DNA from: Streptomyces sp. WMMC940
GTDB taxonomy: Bacteria; Actinomycetota; Actinomycetes; Streptomycetales; Streptomycetaceae
DNA: 64,000 nt
Direction of reading: 5' to 3'
Assembly: GCF_027460265.1 (NCBI RefSeq)
Contig: NZ_JAPZBC010000001.1
Coordinates: 7,566,920 to 7,630,919, forward strand
Numbering within the stretch: the stretch's first letter is position 1; each line of letters starts with the position of its first letter. A model generated the notes under the pieces. The model saw only the letters and a program-made list of their open reading frames with translations. It was not told where the DNA came from and did no database searches. This document shows, piece after piece, positions 31,762 through 39,586 of the stretch. The translations under genes and the position numbers were made by a program.

Positions 31762-32858
31762 AGGTCCGCGCTGCCGTCGTGGGGCTCGGCTGGGCAGGCC
31801 GCGAGCTGTGGCTCAGACTGCTGGGCGAGCACAAGGACTTCGAGGTGGTCGCCGCCGTCGACCCCGACCCGGCCTCCCGGGCAGCCGCCGTGGCGATGGG
31901 CCTGCCCGCCCACACCACCATGGACGCCCTCTCCCCTCGCACGGTCGACATCGCCGTCGTCGCGGTACCCAACCATCTGCACGCCGAGGTGGCGGCCGCC
32001 CTGCTCCGCCGCGGGATCTCCGTCTTCCTGGAGAAGCCGGTCTGCCTGACCACCGGCGAGGCCGACGCCCTCGCCGCGGCCGAACAGAACGGCGGGATGC
32101 TGCTCGCCGGCAGCGCCGCCGCCCACCGCGGCGACGTCCAAGCACTTGCCGGGCTGCTGCCCCAGGTCGGCCGGATCCGCCATGTCACCCTGGGCTGGGT
32201 CAGGGCACGCGGCGTGCCACAGCCCGGCGGCTGGTTCACCCAGCGCAGCAAGTCCGGTGGCGGTGTCCTCGTCGACCTCGGCTGGCACCTGCTCGACGTC
32301 CTCACCTACCTCCTCGGCCCCGCCCCCGTCACCCAAGTGATCGGCTCGGTCTCCGACGACTTCGTCAACAGCAGTGCCTGGTCCGCTGCCTGGCGCGAGG
32401 AACAGCCGACCGATGTCCCGGCCGGCAACGTCGAGGACACTGCCCGGGGCTTCCTGCTCCGCGAGGACGGCGTCTCGGTCTCGCTGCAAGCCGGCTGGGC
32501 TTCGCACGAGGCGCTGGACGCCTCCGTCATCACCATCGAGGGCAGCAACGGAACGGCACGGCTGCACTGCACCTTCGGCTTCAGCCCCAACCGGGCCCCC
32601 GAACGGGTGCTCACCCTCACCCGGGAAGGCACCACAGAGCAGATCCCGCTGCCCGACGAGCCGATCGGCACCGAGTACGGACGCCAGCTCGACGGCCTCG
32701 CCGGGCTCCTGGCCGACCCTGGCCGACGCGGCGTGGCCGTCGCCCAGGCCCGCAACACCGTCCAGCTGGTCGAAGCCTTCTACGCGTCGGCCCGCGCCGC
32801 TCGACCTGCGGACCACGCGCCCCGATTCACCGCCCACAAGGAGGTGAGGACCGTATGA
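31758..32858 (+). CDS. rifL: Gfo/Idh/MocA-family oxidoreductase (RifL-like)
   Basis: 366 residues, ATG 31758 overlapping the rifK stop. The N-terminal Rossmann motif VVGLGWAGRELW and the EKPVCLT motif place it in the Gfo/Idh/MocA family. RifL works with RifK to convert UDP-glucose, via the 3-keto sugar, to UDP-3-amino-3-deoxyglucose (UDP-kanosamine), the nitrogen source for AHBA. It ends in an ATGA overlap with the phosphatase gene. An AAGGAGG at 32838-32844, inside its own 3' end, serves that next gene. Confidence 0.92.
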   Translation: MKVRAAVVGLGWAGRELWLRLLGEHKDFEVVAAVDPDPASRAAAVAMGLPAHTTMDALSPRTVDIAVVAVPNHLHAEVAAALLRRGISVFLEKPVCLTTGEADALAAAEQNGGMLLAGSAAAHRGDVQALAGLLPQVGRIRHVTLGWVRARGVPQPGGWFTQRSKSGGGVLVDLGWHLLDVLTYLLGPAPVTQVIGSVSDDFVNSSAWSAAWREEQPTDVPAGNVEDTARGFLLREDGVSVSLQAGWASHEALDASVITIEGSNGTARLHCTFGFSPNRAPERVLTLTREGTTEQIPLPDEPIGTEYGRQLDGLAGLLADPGRRGVAVAQARNTVQLVEAFYASARAARPADHAPRFTAHKEVRTV

Positions 32859-33553
32859 CCACGAGGTCAGCACACCACGCGGCAACGACCACCGAACAGC
32901 ACTCCCCGGTCTCCAGACAAGCGGTCATCTTCGACCTCGACGGAGTCGTCGTCGACAGCTTCGCGGTGATGGGCGAGGCATTCTCCCTCGCCTACGCCGA
33001 GGTCGTCGGCCCGGGCGAGGCGCCCTTCGAGGAGTACCAGCGCCATCAGGGCCGCTACTTTCCCGACATCATGCGGATCATGGGCCTTCCGCTGGAGATG
33101 GAGGAGCCCTTCGTCCGTGAGAGCTACCGGCTCGCCCACCAGGTGCAGGTGTACGACGGTGTGGTCGATGTGCTGAGAACGCTGAACGAGCGCGGCCTCC
33201 GGCTGGCCATCGCCACCGGCAAGGCAGGCGAGCGCGCCCGGTCCCTGCTCGACGTCCTCGGCCTGCTTCCGTACTTCACCCACGTCATCGGCTCCGACGA
33301 GGTGCCGCGGCCCAAGCCCGCCCCTGACATCGTCAGTCGCGCGCTTGAACTCCTCGACGTTCCCGCGGACCGGGCCATCATGATCGGCGACGCTCCCACC
33401 GACCTGGCCAGCGCCCAGGGCGCCGACGTCACCGCCGTAGCCGCGCTGTGGGGCTGCCACGACGAGATCGGACTGCTCGCCGCCGACCCTGACATCGTCT
33501 TGCGACGGCCCGCCGACCTGCTCGTTCTCTGCCCGGCCGTCCCCGGTCACTGA
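32855..33553 (+). CDS. rifM: HAD-family phosphatase (RifM-like)
   Basis: 232 residues from ATG 32855. The reading frame stays open far upstream, but this start overlaps the rifL stop (ATGA) and has AAGGAGG 10 nt before it. HAD signature motifs: FDLDGVVVDS near residue 26, a Thr in IATGKAGERA, a Lys in RPKPAPD, and GDAPTDLASA. RifM homologues act in the UDP-kanosamine to kanosamine segment of AHBA precursor supply. The 22-residue extension before the first motif has no obvious function. Confidence 0.9.
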   Translation: MTTRSAHHAATTTEQHSPVSRQAVIFDLDGVVVDSFAVMGEAFSLAYAEVVGPGEAPFEEYQRHQGRYFPDIMRIMGLPLEMEEPFVRESYRLAHQVQVYDGVVDVLRTLNERGLRLAIATGKAGERARSLLDVLGLLPYFTHVIGSDEVPRPKPAPDIVSRALELLDVPADRAIMIGDAPTDLASAQGADVTAVAALWGCHDEIGLLAADPDIVLRRPADLLVLCPAVPGH

Positions 33554-33559
33554 GACGGA

Positions 33560-34489
33560 ATGACAGCCTCACCGCCGTTGTGGCATCTGGGCATCGACAT
33601 AGGGGGCACAAAGGTCGCCCTGCGCGCCGAGTCAGCGGACGGCCGTACCGAGGAGCACACGTTCTCCTGGCCGCACCACCAAGATGGACCGGACAGCGAC
33701 CTTGCCCTGCTGTCGGACGGCATCACCACCCTGGCGGCCCGCACAGGCGAGGGTTTCCAGGCCGCCGGGGTCGCCGTCCCCGCCACGGTCGGCCCGGACG
33801 AGCAGGTCATCTCCTGGCCCAGCCGACCGACATGGACCGGCCTCGCCCTCGGCCCCGCGCTACGCGCCCTCGTGCCCAAAACGGCCGTCGCATGGGCGGA
33901 TGACGGTGACGTGGCCGCCCTCGCCGAGGCCGCGGCGGCCGACTGCGCCGATCTGCTCTACGTCGGCGTCGGTACCGGCATCGGCGGCGGCCTGGTCCTG
34001 GGCGGCTGCCTGTGCCCCGGCCCGGGCCGCGGCTCCTTCGAACTGGGCCATCTGGTCGTCGAGTTGGGCGGCCCCGTGTGTGTCTGCGGCCGCCAGGGCT
34101 GCCTCCAGGCGACAGCTTCGGGGCCGGCCACTCTGGCCCGGGCCGGCGAGCTCCGCGGCGAGCCGGTCACCTACGAAGAGCTGCGCGAAGCACTCCGTAC
34201 CGGCCGCCCGTGGGCCACAGCCGCGATCGACGGCACCTGCCGGGCCCTGGCCACTGCCATCATGGGGGTCACCGAACTGCTCCACCCCAGCCTCGCTGTG
34301 ATCGGAGGCGGATTCGCGGCAGGCGTCGACGACCTGGTCGACCGCACAGCAACCCACCTGACATCCCTCTCGCGTCCAGGCCGCCCTGCCCCACCACTCG
34401 CTCCGGCGCGCCTGGGTGGCCTTTCCTCCCTCCAGGGTGCGGTCCTCCTTGCCCGAGCCGTCACCGACGGAGCGGTACCGCTGCTGTAA
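33560..34489 (+). CDS. rifN: Kanosamine 6-kinase, ROK family (RifN-like)
   Basis: 309 residues from ATG 33560, 6 nt after the rifM stop. It is a ROK sugar kinase: an N-terminal phosphate-binding DIGGTKVAL, VGVGTGIGGGLV, and the zinc-binding cysteine cluster CVCGRQGC followed by LQATASG. RifN phosphorylates kanosamine at O-6, committing it to the aminoshikimate pathway. It is the last gene of the F-to-N run; a 50-bp AT-richer spacer separates it from the MarR gene. Confidence 0.92.
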   Translation: MTASPPLWHLGIDIGGTKVALRAESADGRTEEHTFSWPHHQDGPDSDLALLSDGITTLAARTGEGFQAAGVAVPATVGPDEQVISWPSRPTWTGLALGPALRALVPKTAVAWADDGDVAALAEAAAADCADLLYVGVGTGIGGGLVLGGCLCPGPGRGSFELGHLVVELGGPVCVCGRQGCLQATASGPATLARAGELRGEPVTYEELREALRTGRPWATAAIDGTCRALATAIMGVTELLHPSLAVIGGGFAAGVDDLVDRTATHLTSLSRPGRPAPPLAPARLGGLSSLQGAVLLARAVTDGAVPLL

Positions 34490-34510
34490 AACGACATTGG
34501 GGAAATGCGC

Positions 34511-34522
34511 AATGAGTTCATT
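34511..34522. promoter_or_regulatory. Palindrome AATGA-GT-TCATT before the MarR gene, possible operator
   Basis: This perfect inverted repeat, with 5-bp arms and a 2-bp centre, lies in an AT-rich patch 18 bp upstream of the MarR start, where MarR proteins commonly bind to control themselves. AAGGAG at 34531 is the ribosome-binding site. The repeat is short, so chance is possible. Confidence 0.35.
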
Positions 34523-34539
34523 AAAGATTCAAGGAGTCT

Positions 34540-35067
34540 GTGCATAAAGTGGAGGATACGAGGAAGGCGTACTCATCCACCGCGAAGCTCCGATGGCTCA
34601 CGGATGAGCAGCAGCGCATCTGGCGCTCCTATGTCCACGCGACCACGCTCCTTGAGGACCGCATGGACCGCCAACTGCATCGCACTGCGAATATGCCTCA
34701 CAGCTACTACAGGCTCCTGGTGAACCTCGCGGAGTCCCCTCACCAGCGGCTGCAGATGACGGAGCTGGCGATGCACGCGAAGATCACCCGACCCCGGCTC
34801 TCGCACGCCGTCGCACGTTTGGAGAAGGACGGCTTGGTACGGCGGGAGGAAGCACCCTCCGGCCAACGCGGCAAATTCACGGTGCTCACAGAGGAGGGCC
34901 TGGAGGCCCTCAGACGGGCCGCTCCGGGCTATGCGACAGTCGTCCAGCATGCCCTGTTCGGCCGACTCACCCCCCAGCAGCAGGAGTTCCTCGGCGCGAT
35001 CATGGAGATCGTCACCGATGGACTCCAGACGGACAATGCGGGTGCGGACCTGCCCTGGCTGCGCTAG
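34540..35067 (+). CDS. MarR-family transcriptional regulator
   Basis: 175 residues. The winged-helix core is clear: MTELAMHAKITRPRLSHAV is the recognition region, followed by LEKDGLVRREEAPSGQRGK as the wing, and a C-terminal dimerisation helix. GTG 34540 lies only 3 nt after AAGGAG; the next GTG in frame (34549) has better spacing (12 nt), so the start is uncertain by three residues. It sits at the end of the AHBA block in the same direction and may control the cluster or efflux in response to the product or a phenolic intermediate. No ligand can be read from the sequence. Confidence 0.9.
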   Translation: MHKVEDTRKAYSSTAKLRWLTDEQQRIWRSYVHATTLLEDRMDRQLHRTANMPHSYYRLLVNLAESPHQRLQMTELAMHAKITRPRLSHAVARLEKDGLVRREEAPSGQRGKFTVLTEEGLEALRRAAPGYATVVQHALFGRLTPQQQEFLGAIMEIVTDGLQTDNAGADLPWLR

Positions 35068-35084
35068 AAGTGCTGCGCGGATGT

Positions 35085-35405
35085 GTCAACTCAACGGCTG
35101 ATCTTGGTTGTTGAGTTATCGCTGGTCGGTGCGGTCAGGTGGCCATCGAAGGCGATCTGGAAGGCGTTCAGGGGCGTCAATCCCCGGACGCACTCGACCT
35201 TCAGCACGCTGTTGAACGCCTCGCTGGTCCGTGCCGAAATGACACCTGGCACGTCCCCGCCGGCGGGTCGCCACGGCCATGTGCAGGGCGGCGACGACCA
35301 GTTCGGCATCGTGACGGGCACCCATCGCAGGACAGGTCGATGACCGGCCGTCTGCCCGGGTGGGCAGGCGGATGCGGTCTTGTAGAACCACGCCTCGCTC
35401 ATTCC
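35085..35405 (-). pseudogene. Chimeric transposase debris: IS3 orfB fragment joined to an IS256 tail
   Basis: No intact gene lies between 35068 and 35549. On the minus strand one frame reads SEAFNSVLKVECVRG, a typical IS3 orfB C-terminal motif. A second frame just upstream of it reads DAELVVAALHMAVATR, the orfB region before the SDRGSQYTS segment, so the two pieces are separated by a frameshift and a deletion. The leftmost part reads LNAFQIAFDGHL, matching the last residues of IS256-type transposases (compare LNAFDITFDGRL at about 43500). This is decayed debris of two elements at the junction between the AHBA block and the extender-unit genes. Confidence 0.65.
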
Positions 35406-35549
35406 CAGAGCGCGGCACCCTCACGGAACTCCGCATCGAACTTCCGCCGCTCTCCGCCATGACTCCCAACTGCCCCTGCAGTCAGGATCTTCACACTACG
35501 AGGGGAGGGACACGTGCCGGGCCAGACCGTGGTCGGGTCGGTCGTCGGG

Positions 35550-36428
35550 TCAGGATCCGGAGGGCTCGTCGTACCGGTGGAAGCCGTGGCCCGTCTTGCG
35601 GCCCAGTCTGCCCTCCTGGACCATCCGGGCGAGCAAAGGGGGCGGTTCGGGGACCAGGCCGTCGGAGTGCTCCGCCATCGAGCGGGCCACGTCGGTGATC
35701 GTGTCGATCCCGATCAGATCGAGCAGCGCGAGCGGACCCATGGGATGTCCGCAGCCCAGCACCATTCCCCGGTCGATGTCGTCGGCGTCGGCGATGCCCT
35801 GGTCGTACATCGTGACCGCCGCCATCAGATACGGCACGAGCAGGGCGTTGACCACGAACCCGCTTCGGTCCGCGGTGCGGATCACCTCCTTGCCGAGGGT
35901 GTCCTTGGCGAAGGATTCGGCCGACGCGGCGCACTGCTGCGAGGTGCGGTCCGTCACCACCACCTCGACCAGGGGCATCAGCGGTACGGGATTGAAGAAG
36001 TGCATTCCCACCACGGACCCGGCTCTACCGGTGGCCTCCGCCAGATCGCCGACCAGCAGGCTGGAGGTCGTCGAGGCCAGAACGGCCGCAGGGTCGGCCA
36101 GCACCCTGTCCACCGCCTTGAACACCCGTTGCTTCACATCGAGTCTCTCGGCCACGGCCTCCACGACGAACTGCCGGTCCGCGAGATCCTCGACGTTGGC
36201 GGTGACCCGCAACCGGGCCATGGCCGCCGTCTGTTCCGGCACCGTCATCCGGCCCTTGGCCACCGCGCGGGCGAACGCGGCCGCCAGCCGTCCGACCGCG
36301 TCCTCGATCCGGTGCGGGGCGGAGACCAGGACCGTCACCTCGACCCCGGCGCGCAGGCTCACCTCGGCAATGCCGGCGCCCATCGTCCCGCCACCGATCA
36401 CACCCAGTCGTTCCACCGTCGGCTTCAT
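35550..36428 (-). CDS. 3-hydroxyacyl-CoA dehydrogenase (3-hydroxybutyryl-CoA dehydrogenase type)
   Basis: 292 residues from ATG 36428. N-terminal NAD-binding GVIGGGTMGAGIAE (9-22), the conserved ASTTSSL and GMHFFNPVPLMPLVEVV with its catalytic histidine, and the C-terminal domain containing GPLALLDLIG. The gene overlaps the KAS III stop (ATGA) and is the last of three co-transcribed leftward genes. It would reduce a 3-ketoacyl-CoA to the 3-hydroxyacyl-CoA; a dehydratase, not encoded here, would give the 2-enoyl-CoA substrate of the neighbouring carboxylase/reductase. The context points to extender-unit supply rather than catabolism. Confidence 0.93.
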   Translation of the reverse strand: MKPTVERLGVIGGGTMGAGIAEVSLRAGVEVTVLVSAPHRIEDAVGRLAAAFARAVAKGRMTVPEQTAAMARLRVTANVEDLADRQFVVEAVAERLDVKQRVFKAVDRVLADPAAVLASTTSSLLVGDLAEATGRAGSVVGMHFFNPVPLMPLVEVVVTDRTSQQCAASAESFAKDTLGKEVIRTADRSGFVVNALLVPYLMAAVTMYDQGIADADDIDRGMVLGCGHPMGPLALLDLIGIDTITDVARSMAEHSDGLVPEPPPLLARMVQEGRLGRKTGHGFHRYDEPSGS

Positions 36429-37468
36429 CGAGTCCCGCCCTCGGTCACGGTCCAGCGCAGCAGAGCGGCACCGGCCGCCATACCCGCGCCGAAGCCCACC
36501 AGGAGCACCAGGTCGCCGTCCCGTAGCACGCCGGAACGGTTGGCCGCGTCAAGTGCGACCGGCACCGACGCGGAACCGATGTTGCCGCCGTGACGCAACG
36601 GCAGATGGGTTTTCGCCCGCTCCAGACCACTGGCCTCGGCCAGTTCCGCCACCAGCCGGCCATTGGCCTGGTGCGGCACGAAGTGCTGGACGTCGGCCGG
36701 TTCGTGGCCGGAGCGCTTGAGCAGCCCGGCGATGAGGCCGGGGACGTTGTCCAGGACGAAGTCGCGCACCCCCCGGCCTTGCATGCTCAGCAGGTGGCCA
36801 CCGTCCGCGACCGTCTCGACGGAGGCGGGACGGCGGCTGCCCCCGGCCGGCATGCTGATCAGCTCGTGGGCGTCGGCCCGGCTCACCAACTCGATCTTGA
36901 GCAGGCCGCGTTCCGGATCGCCGGGCGCATGCGGGACGGAGCCGATGACCGCGGCCCCGGCTCCGTCCCCGAACAGAACACTGGTCGCCCGGTTGTCGAA
37001 GTCGATGAACCGGGTCCACACGTCGGTGCCGATGACCAGGACCTTCGTCGTCGGGTCCAGCGCCACGTACGCCCGGGCGATGGACAGCGCGGTGACGAAC
37101 CCGGTGCAGGCGATGTTGACGTCGAAACAGGCGGCCCGGTGGGCGCCGAGCGCCAGTTGCACCAGTGACGCGGTGGAGGGGATCGGGGCGTCACCGGTCG
37201 TCGTGGCGACGATGATGAAGTCGATGCCGTCCGCGTCCAGTCCGGCCTGGTCCAAGGCGGCGCGCGCGGCGTGGACGGCGAGGTCGGACGCCGCCTCGTC
37301 CGGTGCCGCGTACCGCCGTTCGACGATGGCGGTCCGGTCGGCGATCCACTCGGCGGAGGCACCGGGTACCCGGGCCTCGATCTCCTCGTTGGTCACCACC
37401 CGTTCGGGCAGGTAGGAGCCGGTCCCCAGCACGGATGTGACGTACCCCTGTGCCGTTTCCATGGTCAC
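36425..37468 (-). CDS. 3-oxoacyl-ACP synthase III (KAS III/FabH-like)
   Basis: 347 residues if started at GTG 37468, which overlaps the upstream stop as GTGA; ATG 37462 would be two codons shorter. The catalytic triad is present: Cys in NIACTGFVTA (about residue 121), His in HFVPHQANGRL and Asn in RHGGNIGSASV. FabH-type enzymes condense an acyl-CoA with malonyl-ACP or malonyl-CoA. Placed between a crotonyl-CoA carboxylase/reductase and a 3-hydroxyacyl-CoA dehydrogenase, it probably starts a short dedicated chain-building route: acetyl-CoA would lead to ethylmalonyl-CoA, and a branched acyl-CoA to a branched alkylmalonyl-CoA. The primer cannot be told from sequence alone. Confidence 0.93.
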   Translation of the reverse strand: MTMETAQGYVTSVLGTGSYLPERVVTNEEIEARVPGASAEWIADRTAIVERRYAAPDEAASDLAVHAARAALDQAGLDADGIDFIIVATTTGDAPIPSTASLVQLALGAHRAACFDVNIACTGFVTALSIARAYVALDPTTKVLVIGTDVWTRFIDFDNRATSVLFGDGAGAAVIGSVPHAPGDPERGLLKIELVSRADAHELISMPAGGSRRPASVETVADGGHLLSMQGRGVRDFVLDNVPGLIAGLLKRSGHEPADVQHFVPHQANGRLVAELAEASGLERAKTHLPLRHGGNIGSASVPVALDAANRSGVLRDGDLVLLVGFGAGMAAGAALLRWTVTEGGTR

Positions 37469-38820
37469 GCCGCCCGCACGCTGTCGTGCGCGTACGCGCG
37501 CATCAGGGTCAGTCGGTCCTCGCCGATCCGGGCGCGCCGCTCGGGGTCGGTCACACCCAGGCCCGGACGGTCGGCCAGGCAGAGCACGCCCACCTTGCCG
37601 ATGTGCTGGTTGAGCTGCACCAGCCGGGTCGCCTCGCCGGCCTCCTCCAGCGGGAACAGCGAGGTAAGTGCGGGCACCAGCGATCCTTGGTCGAACAGTC
37701 GTGCGGTGTCGACCTGTTCCTGGAGGTTCGCCACGTGGCTGCCGATGATGCGCTTGAGCCGCATCCACAGATAGCGGTTGTCGAACCGGTGCTCGTAGCC
37801 GGTGCTCGAACCGCAGGTCACCACGGTGCCTCCGCGCCGCGCGAGGAACACCGAGAGCCCGAAGGTGGATTTGCCCACGTGGTCGAAGACGATGTGCGGA
37901 TCCTCGCCCACGCCGTCACGGATGAGCCGGCCCAGCCGCTTTCCCTGCGCCACCGCGACCGCCGGCTCGTCGTCGGCGTCACCGCCGAAGTCGTACTCCT
38001 CACGGTTGATCACCAGGTCACAGCCGAGGGCGCGCGCCGCGCGCGCCTTCTCCTCGGAGCCGACGACTCCGACGGCGATGCCGCCGCCGTTCTTCACCAA
38101 CTGAACGGCGTAGGCTCCCAGTCCGCCGGACGCGCCCCAGATCAGGACCACGTCCCCCTGCTTCATCCGTGCGCCGCGGTCGCTGACCAGCATGCGGTAC
38201 GCGGTTCCGCCACAGGCCGGGACCGAGGCAGCCTCCTCCCAGGTAAGGTGTGCCGGCTTGGGGATCAACTGGCTGGCCCGGGCGATGGCGTAGTGGGCGA
38301 GGCCGCCGTAGTTGGTCTCGAAGCCCCAGGCGAGCTGGTTCTCGCTGAGCATCCCGTCGGCCTGGACGGACGCCTCCTGGTCCTCGACACAGGCCGCGTT
38401 GACCAGCACGTGGTCACCGACCCGCCAGCGCCGCACGCCGGAACCGGCGCGGACGATCACTCCGGCGGCGTCCGAGCCGAGGACGTGGAAGGGCTGGTCA
38501 TGCCGCTTCGCCCAGCCGCCCTGGCGCCCGTAGGCCTGGAGGAAGCCGAAGGTCGACAACGGTTCGAAGGTCGCGGACCAGACCGTGTTGTAGTTGATGG
38601 AGCTGGCCATGACGGCTATCAGCACCTCGTCGGGCGCGAGTTCCGGCATCGGTACCGTGCCCACGTGGAGGGTCTCGCGCACGTCGCGGTCGCCTTCGAT
38701 CCCCTCGAAGGTCTTCTCGTCCTCGATCCGCAGGTGCGCGGCGAGGAACTGCGCCGGTACTTCCGCGGCGGCCAGTTCCTGCGGGCCGGCACCGGCACGT
38801 ACTGCATCGGAGAGTGACAT
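37465..38820 (-). CDS. ccr: Crotonyl-CoA carboxylase/reductase (CCR)
   Basis: 451 residues from ATG 38820; an ATG one codon earlier and a TTG at 38838 are also in frame, but AGGAG at 38832-38828 best fits 38820. It is a medium-chain dehydrogenase of CCR type: the length and N-terminal extension are typical, with SSINYNTVWSATFEP, HVLGSDAAGVI, the NADPH-binding WGASGGLGAYAVQL, and CGSSTGYEHRFDNRYLWM near the C-terminus. CCR reductively carboxylates 2-enoyl-CoA to alkylmalonyl-CoA: crotonyl-CoA gives ethylmalonyl-CoA, and longer enoyl-CoAs give larger extenders. It heads a three-gene unit running leftward and most likely feeds the divergent AT of the last PKS module. Confidence 0.96.
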   Translation of the reverse strand: MSLSDAVRAGAGPQELAAAEVPAQFLAAHLRIEDEKTFEGIEGDRDVRETLHVGTVPMPELAPDEVLIAVMASSINYNTVWSATFEPLSTFGFLQAYGRQGGWAKRHDQPFHVLGSDAAGVIVRAGSGVRRWRVGDHVLVNAACVEDQEASVQADGMLSENQLAWGFETNYGGLAHYAIARASQLIPKPAHLTWEEAASVPACGGTAYRMLVSDRGARMKQGDVVLIWGASGGLGAYAVQLVKNGGGIAVGVVGSEEKARAARALGCDLVINREEYDFGGDADDEPAVAVAQGKRLGRLIRDGVGEDPHIVFDHVGKSTFGLSVFLARRGGTVVTCGSSTGYEHRFDNRYLWMRLKRIIGSHVANLQEQVDTARLFDQGSLVPALTSLFPLEEAGEATRLVQLNQHIGKVGVLCLADRPGLGVTDPERRARIGEDRLTLMRAYAHDSVRAA

Positions 38821-38918
38821 CATCGGGCTCCTCGTCAAGCCGTGTGAGGCTGGTCGAACGATCGGTACTTCCGTGTCGGGGCCCGGCCCTCACCCGTACA
38901 GGACCCGTCTGCTGCCGT

Positions 38919-39077
38919 CTACGGGCATCGAGGCTCGAACGTGGTGCAGGGGATCGTGTCGGCGAGCTCGCGTCCGTACACGGGCGGGGCCACCAGGTCG
39001 TGAGCGAACGAGACCACGCGGCACGGCACAGTGATGTCCGCGCCGCCGGCGCGCCGGTCCGGCGTCGGCCTGGTCAT
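38919..39077 (-). pseudogene. Short ORF coupled to rifJ, remnant of an alpha/beta hydrolase C-terminus
   Basis: 52 codons, ATG 39077 overlapping the rifJ stop as ATGA. The middle reads ITVPCRVVSFAHDLVAPP followed by VYGREL, which resembles the strand and loop before the catalytic histidine of alpha/beta hydrolases, but no catalytic serine or histidine region is present. It looks like the end of a once larger gene after an internal deletion. The homology is judged by eye, so this is tentative. Confidence 0.4.
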
Positions 39078-39517
39078 CGGACCATGCCGGTCACGTGCAG
39101 CAGGGCTCGGGCCGCCAGGCGGTAGCCGAACGCGCCGAGTCCTACCACGACGCCGGAGGCCAACGGGGCGATGACCGATTCGTGCCGGAACTGCTCTCGC
39201 GCCCACACGTTGCTCAGGTGCACCTCGATCCACGGGTGCTCGTAGCTCGCGAGCGCGTCCCGCAGGCTCCAGCCGGCGATCATCAGGGCGCCAGGGTTGA
39301 CCACGGCGCCGACGCTGTCGGGCCCGTGCTCGTGGACAGCGCTCACCAGATCGCCCTCCGACTCCCGCTGGATCGACAGGACCTTCCAGCCCTGCCCGCT
39401 CACCTCGTCGGCGACCGCCTGCTCGATGTCGGCCAGGGTGTCGGTGCCGTAGACCTCGGGCTCGCGACGGCCCAGGATGCCGAGGTTGGGACCGTTCAGT
39501 AGGAGCATCGTGCTCAT
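39074..39517 (-). CDS. rifJ: AminoDHQ dehydratase (type II 3-dehydroquinase, RifJ-like)
   Basis: 147 residues from ATG 39517 with GAGGTG upstream. It is a type II dehydroquinase: LLLNGPNLGILGRREPEVYG carries the active-site region with the catalytic Tyr, then NPGAL, then EVHLSNVWAREQFRHES with the catalytic His. NPGALMIAGWSLRDAL, in place of the NPAGLTHTS of primary enzymes, is typical of the AHBA-pathway members. It converts aminoDHQ to aminoDHS, the substrate of AHBA synthase, and completes the AHBA set although it is detached from the rifF-N block, as in other ansamycin clusters. Confidence 0.95.
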   Translation of the reverse strand: MSTMLLLNGPNLGILGRREPEVYGTDTLADIEQAVADEVSGQGWKVLSIQRESEGDLVSAVHEHGPDSVGAVVNPGALMIAGWSLRDALASYEHPWIEVHLSNVWAREQFRHESVIAPLASGVVVGLGAFGYRLAARALLHVTGMVR

Positions 39518-39586
39518 GTGTCACCTCGTCGTTCAAAGGTCCGAACCGCATCCGGTCCGTGGTCCGGGGCCCCATCGGGGCGGCTG

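Noticed and set aside
31373..32854. Extended frame upstream of the RifM-like phosphatase
   Set aside because: Out-of-frame reading of rifK and rifL; ATG 32855 has AAGGAGG and overlaps the rifL stop.
35514..36593. Plus-strand frame over the 3-hydroxyacyl-CoA dehydrogenase
   Set aside because: Shadow of a well-supported minus-strand gene; no domain or ribosome-binding site.
37469..37768. N-terminal extension of the KAS III frame
   Set aside because: Lies within the CCR gene in another frame and does not resemble FabH; the GTG/ATG at 37468/37462 fits the family start.
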